Source: Bradyrhizobium sp. WSM1743
GTDB taxonomy: Bacteria > Pseudomonadota > Alphaproteobacteria > Rhizobiales > Xanthobacteraceae
Reading direction: 5' to 3'
Assembly (NCBI RefSeq): GCF_000473065.1
Contig: NZ_AXAZ01000076.1
Location: forward strand, 1 to 40,934
Length of the DNA: 40,934 nt
Part shown: in pieces, positions 16,180 through 22,881 of the stretch
Layout of the letters: every line of letters begins with the position of its first letter
Position numbering within the stretch: the stretch's first letter is position 1
Made by a program: the position numbers and the translations under genes
The notes under the pieces: generated by a model
What the model saw: only the letters and a program-made list of their open reading frames with translations
Told to the model about the DNA's origin: nothing
The model's database searches: none

Positions 16180-16964
16180 CGCTTGTCCGCCACCGGGGTC
16201 TTTGGATTGAGATGGACGTCGATTGGCTGTCCGACGCGCAAAGCATCGGGGCGCGAGGGCCGCGCCTGGATCAGGTAGACCAGCTTATTGCGCTCATCGA
16301 GGCTGTAGATCACAGGCGGGGTATACTCGGCCGAGGTTGCGATGAAATAGATCTTCGCAGTGAGATCGGCCGCGCAATTGTCGCAAGAAACACGCACCGT
16401 GTCGCCAATTGCAAGCTTCGGCAGCTCGGTCTCCGGCACGAAAAAGCGCAGCTTCATGTTGCCGGGCGGCATGATCGACAGCACGGGCCGCTGCGCCGCC
16501 ACCATCTCGCCCTCGCGAAAATAGATCTGCTGGATCGTGCCGGCGACGGGCGCAAAGCCCTTGCGTCGCGCCATCCGCGTCTCCGACGTCGCCACCCGAG
16601 CTTCCGCGACGCGCAAGGCGGACACGGCGGAGTCGAGATTGGCCTGCGTGCCCGAGCCGGTCTTGCTCAGCGAAGCCGCGCGGTCATAGGTCTGCTGCGC
16701 GTTCGCGAGTGTCGCCTTGTTCTGATTGAGATCGGCGCGCTGGAGATCGTCGTCGACGGAATAGAGGTGATCGCCGACCTTGACCTCGTCGCCTTCGCGG
16801 ACGTTGAGCTTGGTGACCCGACCCGCTTCGTCCGGGCTGACGAAGATCATGTCGGCCTCGATCCAGCCCTGGAAGCCGGGATCGCGCTTGTCGTTGCAGC
16901 CGGCCAGCCCGGCCGCGAGCACGATCGTCAATGCAAGACTGAAAATCGCTTGTGACGACCTCAT
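16176..16964 (-). CDS. HlyD-family periplasmic adaptor lipoprotein
   Basis: The protein has 262 residues. A lipobox LAGC (L20-C23) ends the signal peptide, so the protein is lipid-anchored. The lipoyl-like half motifs flank a coiled-coil hairpin at about 75-130 (LQRADLNQNKATLANAQQTYDRAASL and a second helix), then GFAPVAGTIQQIYFREGEMV and a beta-barrel part. This is the membrane-fusion subunit of the adjacent ABC exporter, bridging inner and outer membrane. It overlaps the tetR gene by four bases upstream and the ATPase gene by four bases downstream. The exported substrate is unknown, probably a toxic lipophilic compound. Confidence 0.92.
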   Translation of the reverse strand: MRSSQAIFSLALTIVLAAGLAGCNDKRDPGFQGWIEADMIFVSPDEAGRVTKLNVREGDEVKVGDHLYSVDDDLQRADLNQNKATLANAQQTYDRAASLSKTGSGTQANLDSAVSALRVAEARVATSETRMARRKGFAPVAGTIQQIYFREGEMVAAQRPVLSIMPPGNMKLRFFVPETELPKLAIGDTVRVSCDNCAADLTAKIYFIATSAEYTPPVIYSLDERNKLVYLIQARPSRPDALRVGQPIDVHLNPKTPVADKR

Positions 16965-17656
16965 GTCGTCCTCCGTTCGCCAAAAATCAAATCGAGATGG
17001 ACGCGCAGCATATCCTGCGCGTCGAGCGGCGCATGCCGTGCAAACAGGCTCTGCCAGATCACCGCGATCATCGCGGGCGCGACCAGGATCTGCGGATAGC
17101 GAGCGAGATCCTTTTCGCGGATCTCGCCGCGGGCGATACCGAGCTCGATCAGCGCGCGCATGGCCGCGATCCCGCGCGAGACCACCTCGCGGTAGTAGAA
17201 GTCGGCGACCGACGGAAAGCGCGGGCCCTCCGCCACGATCAGGCGCACCAGATCGCCGCGCCTCGTGCCGATCACCTCCTTCAGGAAGTTGCTGGCGAAG
17301 GTCTCTATCAGCTCGCGCACCGTCCCGGTCGGCGGCGGCAGCGTCGTCAGCCGTGCGACCACGGGCACGATGACGATGCGCACCAGCTCCTCGAACATCG
17401 ATTCCTTGTCCTTGAAGTGCAGGTAGATCGTGCCCTTGGCGACGCCAGCGCGCTTTGCAATGTCGTCGAGCCGCGTCGCCGCAAACCCGCGCGCGATGAA
17501 TTCGTCCATCGCCGCTTCCACGATCGCCGCACGCCGCTCCGCCGCACGCGTGGCGCGGTTCGAGGCAGGCGCCTCCTCGCTGCGAGCAGGGATAGGGTCC
17601 TTCGCGCCGGCGCGAGTTGCCGATGGCAAGGCGGTTTTGGTCGGTTTCTTGGTCAT
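16961..17656 (-). CDS. TetR-family repressor of the ABC exporter operon
   Basis: The protein has 231 residues. An unusual basic/Pro-Ala N-terminal stretch of about 38 residues precedes the helix-turn-helix (about 40-88: AAIVEAAMDEFIARGF, TRLDDIAKRAGVAKGTIYLHFKDKESMF). The ligand domain follows. The gene leads the exporter operon and overlaps the adaptor gene by four bases, the standard arrangement for a repressor released by the exported compound. Its promoter carries a perfect 20-base palindrome (17666-17685) and the ATG lies six bases after the -10 box, with no Shine-Dalgarno sequence. The transcript is therefore probably leaderless. Confidence 0.93.
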   Translation of the reverse strand: MTKKPTKTALPSATRAGAKDPIPARSEEAPASNRATRAAERRAAIVEAAMDEFIARGFAATRLDDIAKRAGVAKGTIYLHFKDKESMFEELVRIVIVPVVARLTTLPPPTGTVRELIETFASNFLKEVIGTRRGDLVRLIVAEGPRFPSVADFYYREVVSRGIAAMRALIELGIARGEIREKDLARYPQILVAPAMIAVIWQSLFARHAPLDAQDMLRVHLDLIFGERRTT

Positions 17657-17662
17657 TTGAGG

Positions 17663-17691
17663 AATATGACTGACTGGTCAGTCATGGTCAA
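17663..17691 (-). promoter_or_regulatory. tetR promoter with embedded operator
   Basis: On the minus strand, -35 TTGACC (17691-17686) and -10 CATATT (17668-17663) are separated by 17 bases. The palindrome ATGACTGACTGGTCAGTCAT (17666-17685; 9-base arms, 2-base centre) fills the spacer and overlaps the -10. TetR bound there would block polymerase. The ATG at 17656 starts six bases after the -10, where transcription should begin. Confidence 0.75.
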
Positions 17692-17720
17692 GTCAGCGAC
17701 GCAGCCCTATTCCGGGAACT

Positions 17721-17758
17721 AAATTAGTGTTGACTAATGCATTAGTCCCCACTAATTT
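17721..17758 (+). promoter_or_regulatory. arsR promoter with nested operator palindromes
   Basis: AAATTAGT (17721-17728) pairs with ACTAATTT (17751-17758), and inside it ACTAAT (17733-17738) pairs with ATTAGT (17741-17746). So the half-site ATTAGT/ACTAAT occurs four times. Within this, TTGACT (17730-17735) and TAATTT (17753-17758) form a -35/-10 pair with a 17-base spacer. The ArsR-type ATG at 17765 falls at the expected transcription start, with no ribosome site. Confidence 0.75.
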
Positions 17759-17764
17759 AACTTC

Positions 17765-18100
17765 ATGACTGAAGCCGCCCCGAACCCCGTCACCACCGTG
17801 ATGCGCGCGCTCGCCGATCCGACCCGCCGCGCCGTGTTCGAGCGCGTGTTCGAGAGCAAGGAGATCAGCGTCGCTGAGCTGACGCGCGGCAGCGGAGTTA
17901 CTCAGGGCGCGATCTCGCAGCACCTGAAGTCCCTCAAGCAGGCCGGCCTCGTCGCCGAGCGTGCAGAGGGCCGCAACGTCTATTACCGCGCCGCGCCTGA
18001 AGGACTGGAGCCTCTGGTCACTTGGATGGACCATTACGGCGTCTTCTGGCGCGAGCGCTTCCAGAACCTGCGTGACCTGTTGAAGGAGATCGATCCGTGA
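17765..18100 (+). CDS. ArsR-family transcription regulator
   Basis: The protein has 111 residues, the usual size of a bare winged helix-turn-helix ArsR/SmtB-like repressor. Residues 10-80 carry the fold (VMRALADPTRRAVFERVF, ISVAELTRGSGVTQGAISQHLKSLKQAGLV, and a wing EGRNVYYR). No metal-binding cysteine pair is visible, so this is the subgroup that does not sense arsenic and is usually found next to AHSA1-type proteins. The AHSA1/SRPBCC gene overlaps its stop by four bases (GTGA), so the two are coupled. The regulator probably controls its own operon through the nested palindrome at its promoter. The mRNA is probably leaderless. Confidence 0.92.
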   Translation: MTEAAPNPVTTVMRALADPTRRAVFERVFESKEISVAELTRGSGVTQGAISQHLKSLKQAGLVAERAEGRNVYYRAAPEGLEPLVTWMDHYGVFWRERFQNLRDLLKEIDP

Positions 18101-18558
18101 GTACTGCAGCATTGAAAGTCGAAACAAAGGACATCGTCGTTGACGAAGTGCTCCCTCATGCGCCGGAGACGGTCTGGAAGGCGCTGACCAGTGCCGCGTT
18201 GATCGCGCGCTGGCTGATGAAGCCGACCGGCTTCGAGGCGATTGAAGGCAACACCTTCACATTCCAGACCACCCCGGGCGGGAATTGGGACGGCGTGATC
18301 CATTGCCGGGTTCTGGAGGTCGCGCCGCACCGCCGCCTCGTCTACGCCTGGAAGGGCGGCGACGAGCGCAACACCGGCTATGGCGCACCGCTCGACACCG
18401 TCGTGACCTGGTCCCTCACCCCGGTCGAAGCCGGCACGCGGATCCGCCTGGTCCATGCGGGCTTCGTGCTGCCCAGGAACGAGGCGGCCTACACGGTCAT
18501 GAGCGGCGGCTGGAAAAAGGTCGTCAGGCAGCTCGACGAGATCAGCGGCGAAGAGTGA
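18097..18558 (+). CDS. AHSA1/SRPBCC-domain protein
   Basis: The protein has 153 residues, starting at a GTG that overlaps the arsR stop. It is a START-like ligand-pocket fold of the AHSA1 type: VLPHAPETVWKALTSAALIARWLM, then GGNWDGVIHCRVLEVAPHRRLVYAW, WSLTPVEAGTRIRLVHAGF and a C-terminal helix GGWKKVVRQLDEI. Function in this group is not settled; paired with ArsR it may bind a hydrophobic effector. The GFA gene begins 15 bases after its stop and may be in the same transcript. Confidence 0.9.
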   Translation: MSTAALKVETKDIVVDEVLPHAPETVWKALTSAALIARWLMKPTGFEAIEGNTFTFQTTPGGNWDGVIHCRVLEVAPHRRLVYAWKGGDERNTGYGAPLDTVVTWSLTPVEAGTRIRLVHAGFVLPRNEAAYTVMSGGWKKVVRQLDEISGEE

Positions 18559-18573
18559 GTGGGAGATATCGCG

Positions 18574-18987
18574 ATGGAAAAGCCTTTTACCGGCGGCTGC
18601 GCCTGCGGCGCGATCCGCTATTCGATTCTAGGGGAGCCCCTGTTCAGCAATCATTGCCAGTGCCGGGACTGCCAGCGCGAAAGTGGCAGCGGCCATGGCT
18701 CGTACGCGACATTCGCGCGCGCCGGCGTCACGCTGACCGGCGAAGCGAAGCATTGGGACATGGTCGCCGACAATGGCAAGGTGAAGACGCGCGGCTTCTG
18801 CACTCAATGCGGTGTACCTGTGTACATGACCTTCGCAGCGCAGCCCGACGTCTTCACGATCCGGGCGGCAAGCCTCGACGACCCCGCCCGCTACAGGCCG
18901 GAGGCGGTCACTTTCGCCGCGCGCGGTCATGACTGGGATCGTCTTGATCCTGGCCTGGTGAAATTCGAAGGCATGCCGCCGGGCTGA
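18574..18987 (+). CDS. GFA family protein (glutathione-dependent formaldehyde-activating-like)
   Basis: The protein has 137 residues. It carries the two-metal cysteine pattern of the family: C9 and C11 (GGCACGAIRY), C28, C30 and C33 (NHCQCRDC), and C76 and C79 (GFCTQCG). The PVYMTF strand follows. Members bind zinc; Gfa of Paracoccus was proposed to speed the joining of formaldehyde and glutathione, but most members are uncharacterised. I chose ATG 18574 because gggag lies 8 bases upstream; a GTG at 18559 is also in frame. It follows the AHSA1 gene closely and is probably in the arsR operon. Confidence 0.9.
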   Translation: MEKPFTGGCACGAIRYSILGEPLFSNHCQCRDCQRESGSGHGSYATFARAGVTLTGEAKHWDMVADNGKVKTRGFCTQCGVPVYMTFAAQPDVFTIRAASLDDPARYRPEAVTFAARGHDWDRLDPGLVKFEGMPPG

Positions 18988-18997
18988 GGTGCGCCCC

Positions 18998-19112
18998 CTC
19001 CCCGCTCAGTGAGAGGGTTGGGAGAAGTGCCTCCACAAAGGGCCCGTTCCTGAGAAAGCCCTCACCCGGCGCTTTGCACCAACCCCTCCCGCAAGCAAGC
19101 GGGAGAGGTGAG
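18998..19112. repeat. Intergenic repeat with Ctccccgc-type hairpins
   Basis: The element fills the space between the convergent GFA and DUF2000 genes. At its right end ctcccgc (19086-19092) pairs with gcgggag (19099-19105). Further inside, agggttgggagaag pairs loosely with caacccctccc. It resembles the element at 309-448 in composition (ctccccgc runs, ctcaccc) and is probably a member of the same intergenic family. Confidence 0.6.
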
Positions 19113-19120
19113 ACCTACAT

Positions 19121-19531
19121 TCAACTATGAAACTTCAGGCCGTCGACGATCTTGTCGATCACCTTCCGCTCGGCGCGCATCGCAACGCCGACGAGATTGA
19201 GGTCGGTGCGCGCAACCGCCCTCACCGCCTCGCGGTTGGCGGCATCGTGCGTGGTCTTGAACATGTCCTCGGTATAGACGGCTGGCGTAACGTTCCGCGT
19301 GAGCGCGCGGTCCAGCGCACGCGACAACGCCGGACCGTCGGCGCCATAGATCAGGATCGGCTGGCCGATCAGCGCGTGATATTTCGTGCCTGAGGCGTCT
19401 TCATAGGCCTCGCCGATGCAGTCCGGAAAGGCCGCGGCGATGCCGCTGGTGAGAAAGGACGCAACGTTGAGCTTCTGCCAGGCCTGAAGATCGGTACGGA
19501 TCACAACCGCGATCTTGGTGTCGAACTGCAT
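19121..19531 (-). CDS. DUF2000 family protein
   Basis: The protein has 136 residues. It opens with FDTKIAVVIRTDLQAWQKLNV and continues with ASFLTSGIAA, LIGQPILIYGADG and MFKTTHDAANREAVR, all typical of DUF2000 proteins. The N-terminal region resembles a peptidyl-tRNA hydrolase-like fold in some members, but no function is established. I chose ATG 19531 because gagggaatccc sits just upstream and the family begins here; the long frame to 19858 only reads through a palindromic repeat. Confidence 0.87.
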   Translation of the reverse strand: MQFDTKIAVVIRTDLQAWQKLNVASFLTSGIAAAFPDCIGEAYEDASGTKYHALIGQPILIYGADGPALSRALDRALTRNVTPAVYTEDMFKTTHDAANREAVRAVARTDLNLVGVAMRAERKVIDKIVDGLKFHS

Positions 19532-19544
19532 GGGATTCCCTCGG

Positions 19545-19648
19545 TTGTCATTCCGGGGCGATGCGCAGCATCGAACTATGGTGCGCGCTTGCGCACCTGA
19601 GAATCTCGGGATTCCGGGTTCGCGCTGCCACGGGCCCCGGAATGACAA
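19545..19648. repeat. Bradyrhizobial palindromic repeat, copy C (long form)
   Basis: This copy has arms ttgtcattccgggg and ccccggaatgacaa. It carries the segment gaactatggtgcgcgc and gagaatctcgggattc, which is the reverse complement of the matching part of copy B (38 of 42 bases by my reading). It lies between the DUF2000 start and the DUF4189 stop, both on the minus strand. Confidence 0.8.
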
Positions 19649-19656
19649 TACAAGAA

Positions 19657-20046
19657 TCAACCCTTGGCGTCGCAGGCCCAGGCGCGGATCACGCATTCCT
19701 TGCCGCCATATTTGTAGCATTCGCGCGTGGCGGCATTGAGCGAAGCCGAGATCTTCGGCTTGACGGCGTAGCCATAGGCGCCGCAGGGGTTTGTCATATC
19801 GACCGACATCGCAGCGCAGGCGCGCTTCATCGTCACGGTCGTGCAATCGCCCTTGCATTGCTTCTGCGCCGCCGCACGCGCCTCGTGCTCGTGGCCGTAG
19901 TCAAAGGCCTGGCCATACGCGCCGCACTTGCCGACCGCAAACGCGCCGGCCGCGTGCGCATCCGTGATGTGGCGAGCGCCGGCGATGCAAACGGACAGCG
20001 CAAAGAAAAACATCGCGCAACGGCGCGCGACGACGTTCGAAGCCAT
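19657..20046 (-). CDS. Secreted cysteine-rich DUF4189-type protein
   Basis: The protein has 129 residues. Residues 1-33 are a long signal peptide (ARRCAMFFFALSVCIAG, ending in AHAAG). The mature part has eight cysteines (KCGAYG, QKQC, GDC, RAC, NPC, REC, KEC, WAC), enough for four disulfides, and repeats a CGAYGxA unit twice, as in DUF4189 proteins. The location should be periplasmic or extracellular. I chose ATG 20046 with ggaggggt upstream. No function is known; it may bind or buffer something outside the cell. It follows no operon partner. Confidence 0.8.
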   Translation of the reverse strand: MASNVVARRCAMFFFALSVCIAGARHITDAHAAGAFAVGKCGAYGQAFDYGHEHEARAAAQKQCKGDCTTVTMKRACAAMSVDMTNPCGAYGYAVKPKISASLNAATRECYKYGGKECVIRAWACDAKG

Positions 20047-20146
20047 GGAAAAACCCCTCCCCCCAAGGCAGGTCGGGGGAACTCTAAGCCCCGGTCGTTT
20101 CCAGATGGTGAATGAGGCGTTGAAATCGAGAGGATGGGGAGGTGCG

Positions 20147-20234
20147 GTAGGGCGGGCAAAGCCAAGCGTGCCCACGAATTGTCGATCGCAACGACGAGCG
20201 GTGGGCACGGCGCTGCGCGCCTTTGCCCACCCGA
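20147..20234. repeat. Long palindromic repeat
   Basis: The arms gtagggcgggcaaagccaag (20147-20166), continuing to cgtgcccac, and gtgggcacggcgctgcgc, continuing to gcctttgcccacccgac (up to 20234), pair over most of their length with a loop of about 25 bases (gaattgtcgatcgcaacgacgag). Bradyrhizobial genomes carry many elements of this type. It lies between the DUF4189 start and the 3' end of the molybdopterin-binding fusion gene. Confidence 0.65.
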
Positions 20235-20242
20235 CGGCAGCG

Positions 20243-21847
20243 TCATCCGTGTCTTGCCGCTTCCAGCGCCTGCGGCGTGTCGATGTCGAGGAAGGCGCTC
20301 TCGCCGTCGACAGGCACTTCGGCCACCGCCTCGGTGTGCTTGGCGATCAGATGGCGCGCGCCGATATCGCCTTCGAGCGTCATCAGCTCCTTGAAGAAGC
20401 GGCGCGACCACAGCACCGGATTGCCGCGGCGGCCTTCGCTGACGGGCACGACGATGAGATTGCCACGGTCCGGCGCAAAACTGTCGATGAGACGGTCGAT
20501 CAGGCCGGCATCGATCAGCGGCATGTCGCCGAGACAAACTACGGCGCCGTCGCAGGTTTCGGGCACGGCCGCGATGCCGGCCTTGACCGAGCTGGCGATG
20601 CCGCCGGCGAAATCCGGATTCCTGACGAACTTCACCTTCAGGCCTTGAAGAGCCTGCTCGACCAGCTCCGCCTGATGCCCCGTAACGACGATCACCTCGG
20701 ATGCCTTGGAGGCCAGCGCCTGCTCGGTCGCGAGGCGCACCAGCTTCTTGCCGTCGAGCTCGGCGAGCAGCTTGTTCGTCCCGCCCATGCGCGTGGAACG
20801 GCCGGCCGCGAGTACGATGGCCGCGACCTGGCTGTTGCCCTCGGTCTCCGGCTGTGCGCGCGGCTGCGGCCGCGTCACGATCTCCATCAGCAGGCCGCCG
20901 ACGCCCATGCCCATCAGCTCGGAGCGGGTCACCTTGATGCCGGCGAGGAGCCGCATCAGGACCCAGTCGAACCCGTTCTCGACCGGCGAGCGTGCGCAGC
21001 CCGGTGCGCCCAGCACCGGCACATCGCCGGCGCGGGCAATCAGCAACAGATTGCCGGGATCGACCGGCATGCCGAAATGCTCGATCTCGCCGCCGATGCC
21101 GCTGACGGCCGCCGGGATCACGTCGCGACGGTCAGCGATGGCAGAGGCGCCGAACACGATGACAAGCTCGGCACCGAGGCCGAGCAATTCCTTGATCGCG
21201 GCCGACAGCTCGCGCTCGTCGTGCTGGACCCGCCGCTCCGCGATGATACTGGCGCCTGCCGGCGCGAGCCGCTCTGAGGTCACGCGCAGCGTCTTGTCGA
21301 CGACCTTGGATGAAAGGCCGGGCAGCAGCGTCGAGACCACACCGACGTGCTTGATCACATAGGGCGCGACCTTCAGCACGTCCTTGCCCGCCGCCTTCAC
21401 CGCGGCATCGCGCAAGGCGCCCTCGACGCCGAACGGGATGATCTTGACGGTGCCGACCATCTCGCCCTCGACCACCGGCTTGAAAGCGGTGAGCGTCGCA
21501 AAGGTGATGGCCTCGTCGATATTGTTGATGCGGTCGACCGCGGCGCGGTCGATCACCAGCACGCCCGCTCGCGCGGCGAACAGATTGGCGCGGCCGGTGA
21601 AGGCGCGCTCGACATGAATGCCCTCGCCGCCGACCGCAAGCGCGATGCTGGCGGCCGCGACGTCCTCGGAGACGTCGCCCTCCTCCATGCGCACCACGAC
21701 GATGTCCTTGATGCCGGCGCGCGTGAGCGCCTCGACCTCTGCAGGTCCAATGGTCGTGCCCTTCTTCAGCACCAGCGGTCCCTGACGCAGGGTGTGGACG
21801 GTCACCCCGCCGATTGCATCCCTGGGACTCGCCGGGCCGAACTTCAT
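20243..21847 (-). CDS. Molybdopterin-binding/MobA-like NTP-transferase fusion
   Basis: The protein has 534 residues. Residues 1-335 form a MoeA/MogA-like molybdopterin-binding region (LRKGTTIGPAEVEALTRAGI-like opening, and ELVIVFGASAIADRRDVIPAAV). From about 342 an NTP-transferase domain follows: AAIVLAAGRSTRMGGTNKLL, VCLGDMPLIDAGLID and GRRGNPVLW. This is the MocA/MobA type that adds CMP (or GMP) to molybdopterin. It should make or hand over the cytosine dinucleotide form of the cofactor used by xanthine-dehydrogenase/CO-dehydrogenase type enzymes. The start overlaps the XdhC gene by four bases, so it is the tail of the cox-like operon and supports the whole cluster being molybdenum-linked. 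Confidence 0.9.
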   Translation of the reverse strand: MKFGPASPRDAIGGVTVHTLRQGPLVLKKGTTIGPAEVEALTRAGIKDIVVVRMEEGDVSEDVAAASIALAVGGEGIHVERAFTGRANLFAARAGVLVIDRAAVDRINNIDEAITFATLTAFKPVVEGEMVGTVKIIPFGVEGALRDAAVKAAGKDVLKVAPYVIKHVGVVSTLLPGLSSKVVDKTLRVTSERLAPAGASIIAERRVQHDERELSAAIKELLGLGAELVIVFGASAIADRRDVIPAAVSGIGGEIEHFGMPVDPGNLLLIARAGDVPVLGAPGCARSPVENGFDWVLMRLLAGIKVTRSELMGMGVGGLLMEIVTRPQPRAQPETEGNSQVAAIVLAAGRSTRMGGTNKLLAELDGKKLVRLATEQALASKASEVIVVTGHQAELVEQALQGLKVKFVRNPDFAGGIASSVKAGIAAVPETCDGAVVCLGDMPLIDAGLIDRLIDSFAPDRGNLIVVPVSEGRRGNPVLWSRRFFKELMTLEGDIGARHLIAKHTEAVAEVPVDGESAFLDIDTPQALEAARHG

Positions 21848-22545
21848 GCCGCTTCTTCTTTTTCTTTTGGTGGCAGCCGGAGCACCGCCGTGATCTCGGC
21901 CATGATCGCCACTGCGATCTCGGATGGCGAGACCGCGCCGATCGCAAGGCCAATCGGCGCGTGGATACGCGCGATGTCACTTTCCTTGGCGCCCTGCGCC
22001 CGCAACCGGTCGCCGCGCTTGGTATGCGTCTTCCGCGAGCCGAGCGCGCCGATATAGAAGCAGTTGCGCTCGAAGGCGTGCAGCAGCGCGGGATCGTCGA
22101 TCTTGGGATCGTGCGTCACCGCAACGAACGCGGTGTAGGCGTCGACATTGAGCGGCGGCAGCGCCGTGTCCGGCCATTCGGCGATCAGCGGAATGTCGGG
22201 GAAACGCTCAGGGCTCGCAAAGGCCGTGCGGGGGTCGACGACGGTGACGTCATAGCCGAGCGAGCGCGCCAGCGGCGCCAGGGCCTGGCTGATATGAACC
22301 GCTCCGACAATCACGAGCTTTGCCGTCGGCGCGTAGACGTTGAGAAACAGCTTCTTGCCGGCAACTTCGACATTGGCGCTCTTGCCCATGCGAAGCTGCT
22401 TCTCCAGCTCGGCGCGTAGCGGGTCCTTGGCAAAGTCTGCGGCCTTCACCAGGCGCTGCTCGCCAGTCTCGGTATCGGTCACCAGGATCACGGGCCGGCG
22501 CGCGGCGCGCTCGGCGTTGAGTTCGTGCAGGATCGCGAGCTTCAC
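21844..22545 (-). CDS. XdhC-family protein, Rossmann (C-terminal type) part
   Basis: The protein has 233 residues from a GTG start. The central part is a nucleotide-binding Rossmann fold (LVIVGAVHISQALAPLARSL, with the loop at 81-86, VTVVDPRTAF, and FVAVTHDPKIDDPALL, IGALGSRKTHTKR). In XdhC proteins this domain works with an N-terminal CoxI-like domain to handle the sulfurated molybdenum cofactor before insertion. Here that domain is in a separate gene just upstream, with two bases between stop and start. The C-terminus (PPKEKEEAA) overlaps the molybdopterin-binding gene by four bases. Confidence 0.88.
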   Translation of the reverse strand: MKLAILHELNAERAARRPVILVTDTETGEQRLVKAADFAKDPLRAELEKQLRMGKSANVEVAGKKLFLNVYAPTAKLVIVGAVHISQALAPLARSLGYDVTVVDPRTAFASPERFPDIPLIAEWPDTALPPLNVDAYTAFVAVTHDPKIDDPALLHAFERNCFYIGALGSRKTHTKRGDRLRAQGAKESDIARIHAPIGLAIGAVSPSEIAVAIMAEITAVLRLPPKEKEEAA

Positions 22546-22547
22546 GG

Positions 22548-22871
22548 CTAGCCGACCTTCTCGACGAAGACGCGGATGGTGCCGCCGCAGGACAGCCCGA
22601 CATTCCAGGCGGTCTCGTCGGCAACGCCGAACTCCAGCATCCTCGGTTTGCCGCTCTGGATCACATCCATGGCCTCGGTCACCACGGCGCCCTCGACGCA
22701 GCCACCGGAGACGGAGCCCAGGAAGGTGCCTTCGTCATTGATGACGAGGCTTGAGCCCGCCGGGCGCGGGGCCGAGCCCCAAGTCTCCACCACCGTCGCC
22801 AGCGCGACGCCACGGCCGGCCTTCTGCCAGTCCTCCGCCGCCTTCAGAATATCCTCGTCGCGATCGAGCAT
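22548..22871 (-). CDS. XdhC/CoxI-domain protein (N-terminal type)
   Basis: The protein has 107 residues. It is the XdhC_CoxI domain: ATVVETWGSAPRPAGSSLVI (30-44), GSVSGGCVEG (52-61, with the cysteine C58) and GLSCGGTIRVFVE (92-104, with C95). Such proteins carry or sulfurate molybdenum cofactor for xanthine-dehydrogenase-type enzymes. It is followed two bases later by the Rossmann-type partner, so the two XdhC halves are split here. I read this as a natural split, not a frameshift, because both parts are complete and each has its own start. The gene follows coxE by 10 bases. Confidence 0.87.
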   Translation of the reverse strand: MLDRDEDILKAAEDWQKAGRGVALATVVETWGSAPRPAGSSLVINDEGTFLGSVSGGCVEGAVVTEAMDVIQSGKPRMLEFGVADETAWNVGLSCGGTIRVFVEKVG

Positions 22872-22881
22872 GGGGTGCCTC

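Noticed and set aside
21844..22871. XdhC broken by a frameshift
   Set aside because: Both halves are complete domains with their own starts and coupled spacing, so a natural split is more likely.
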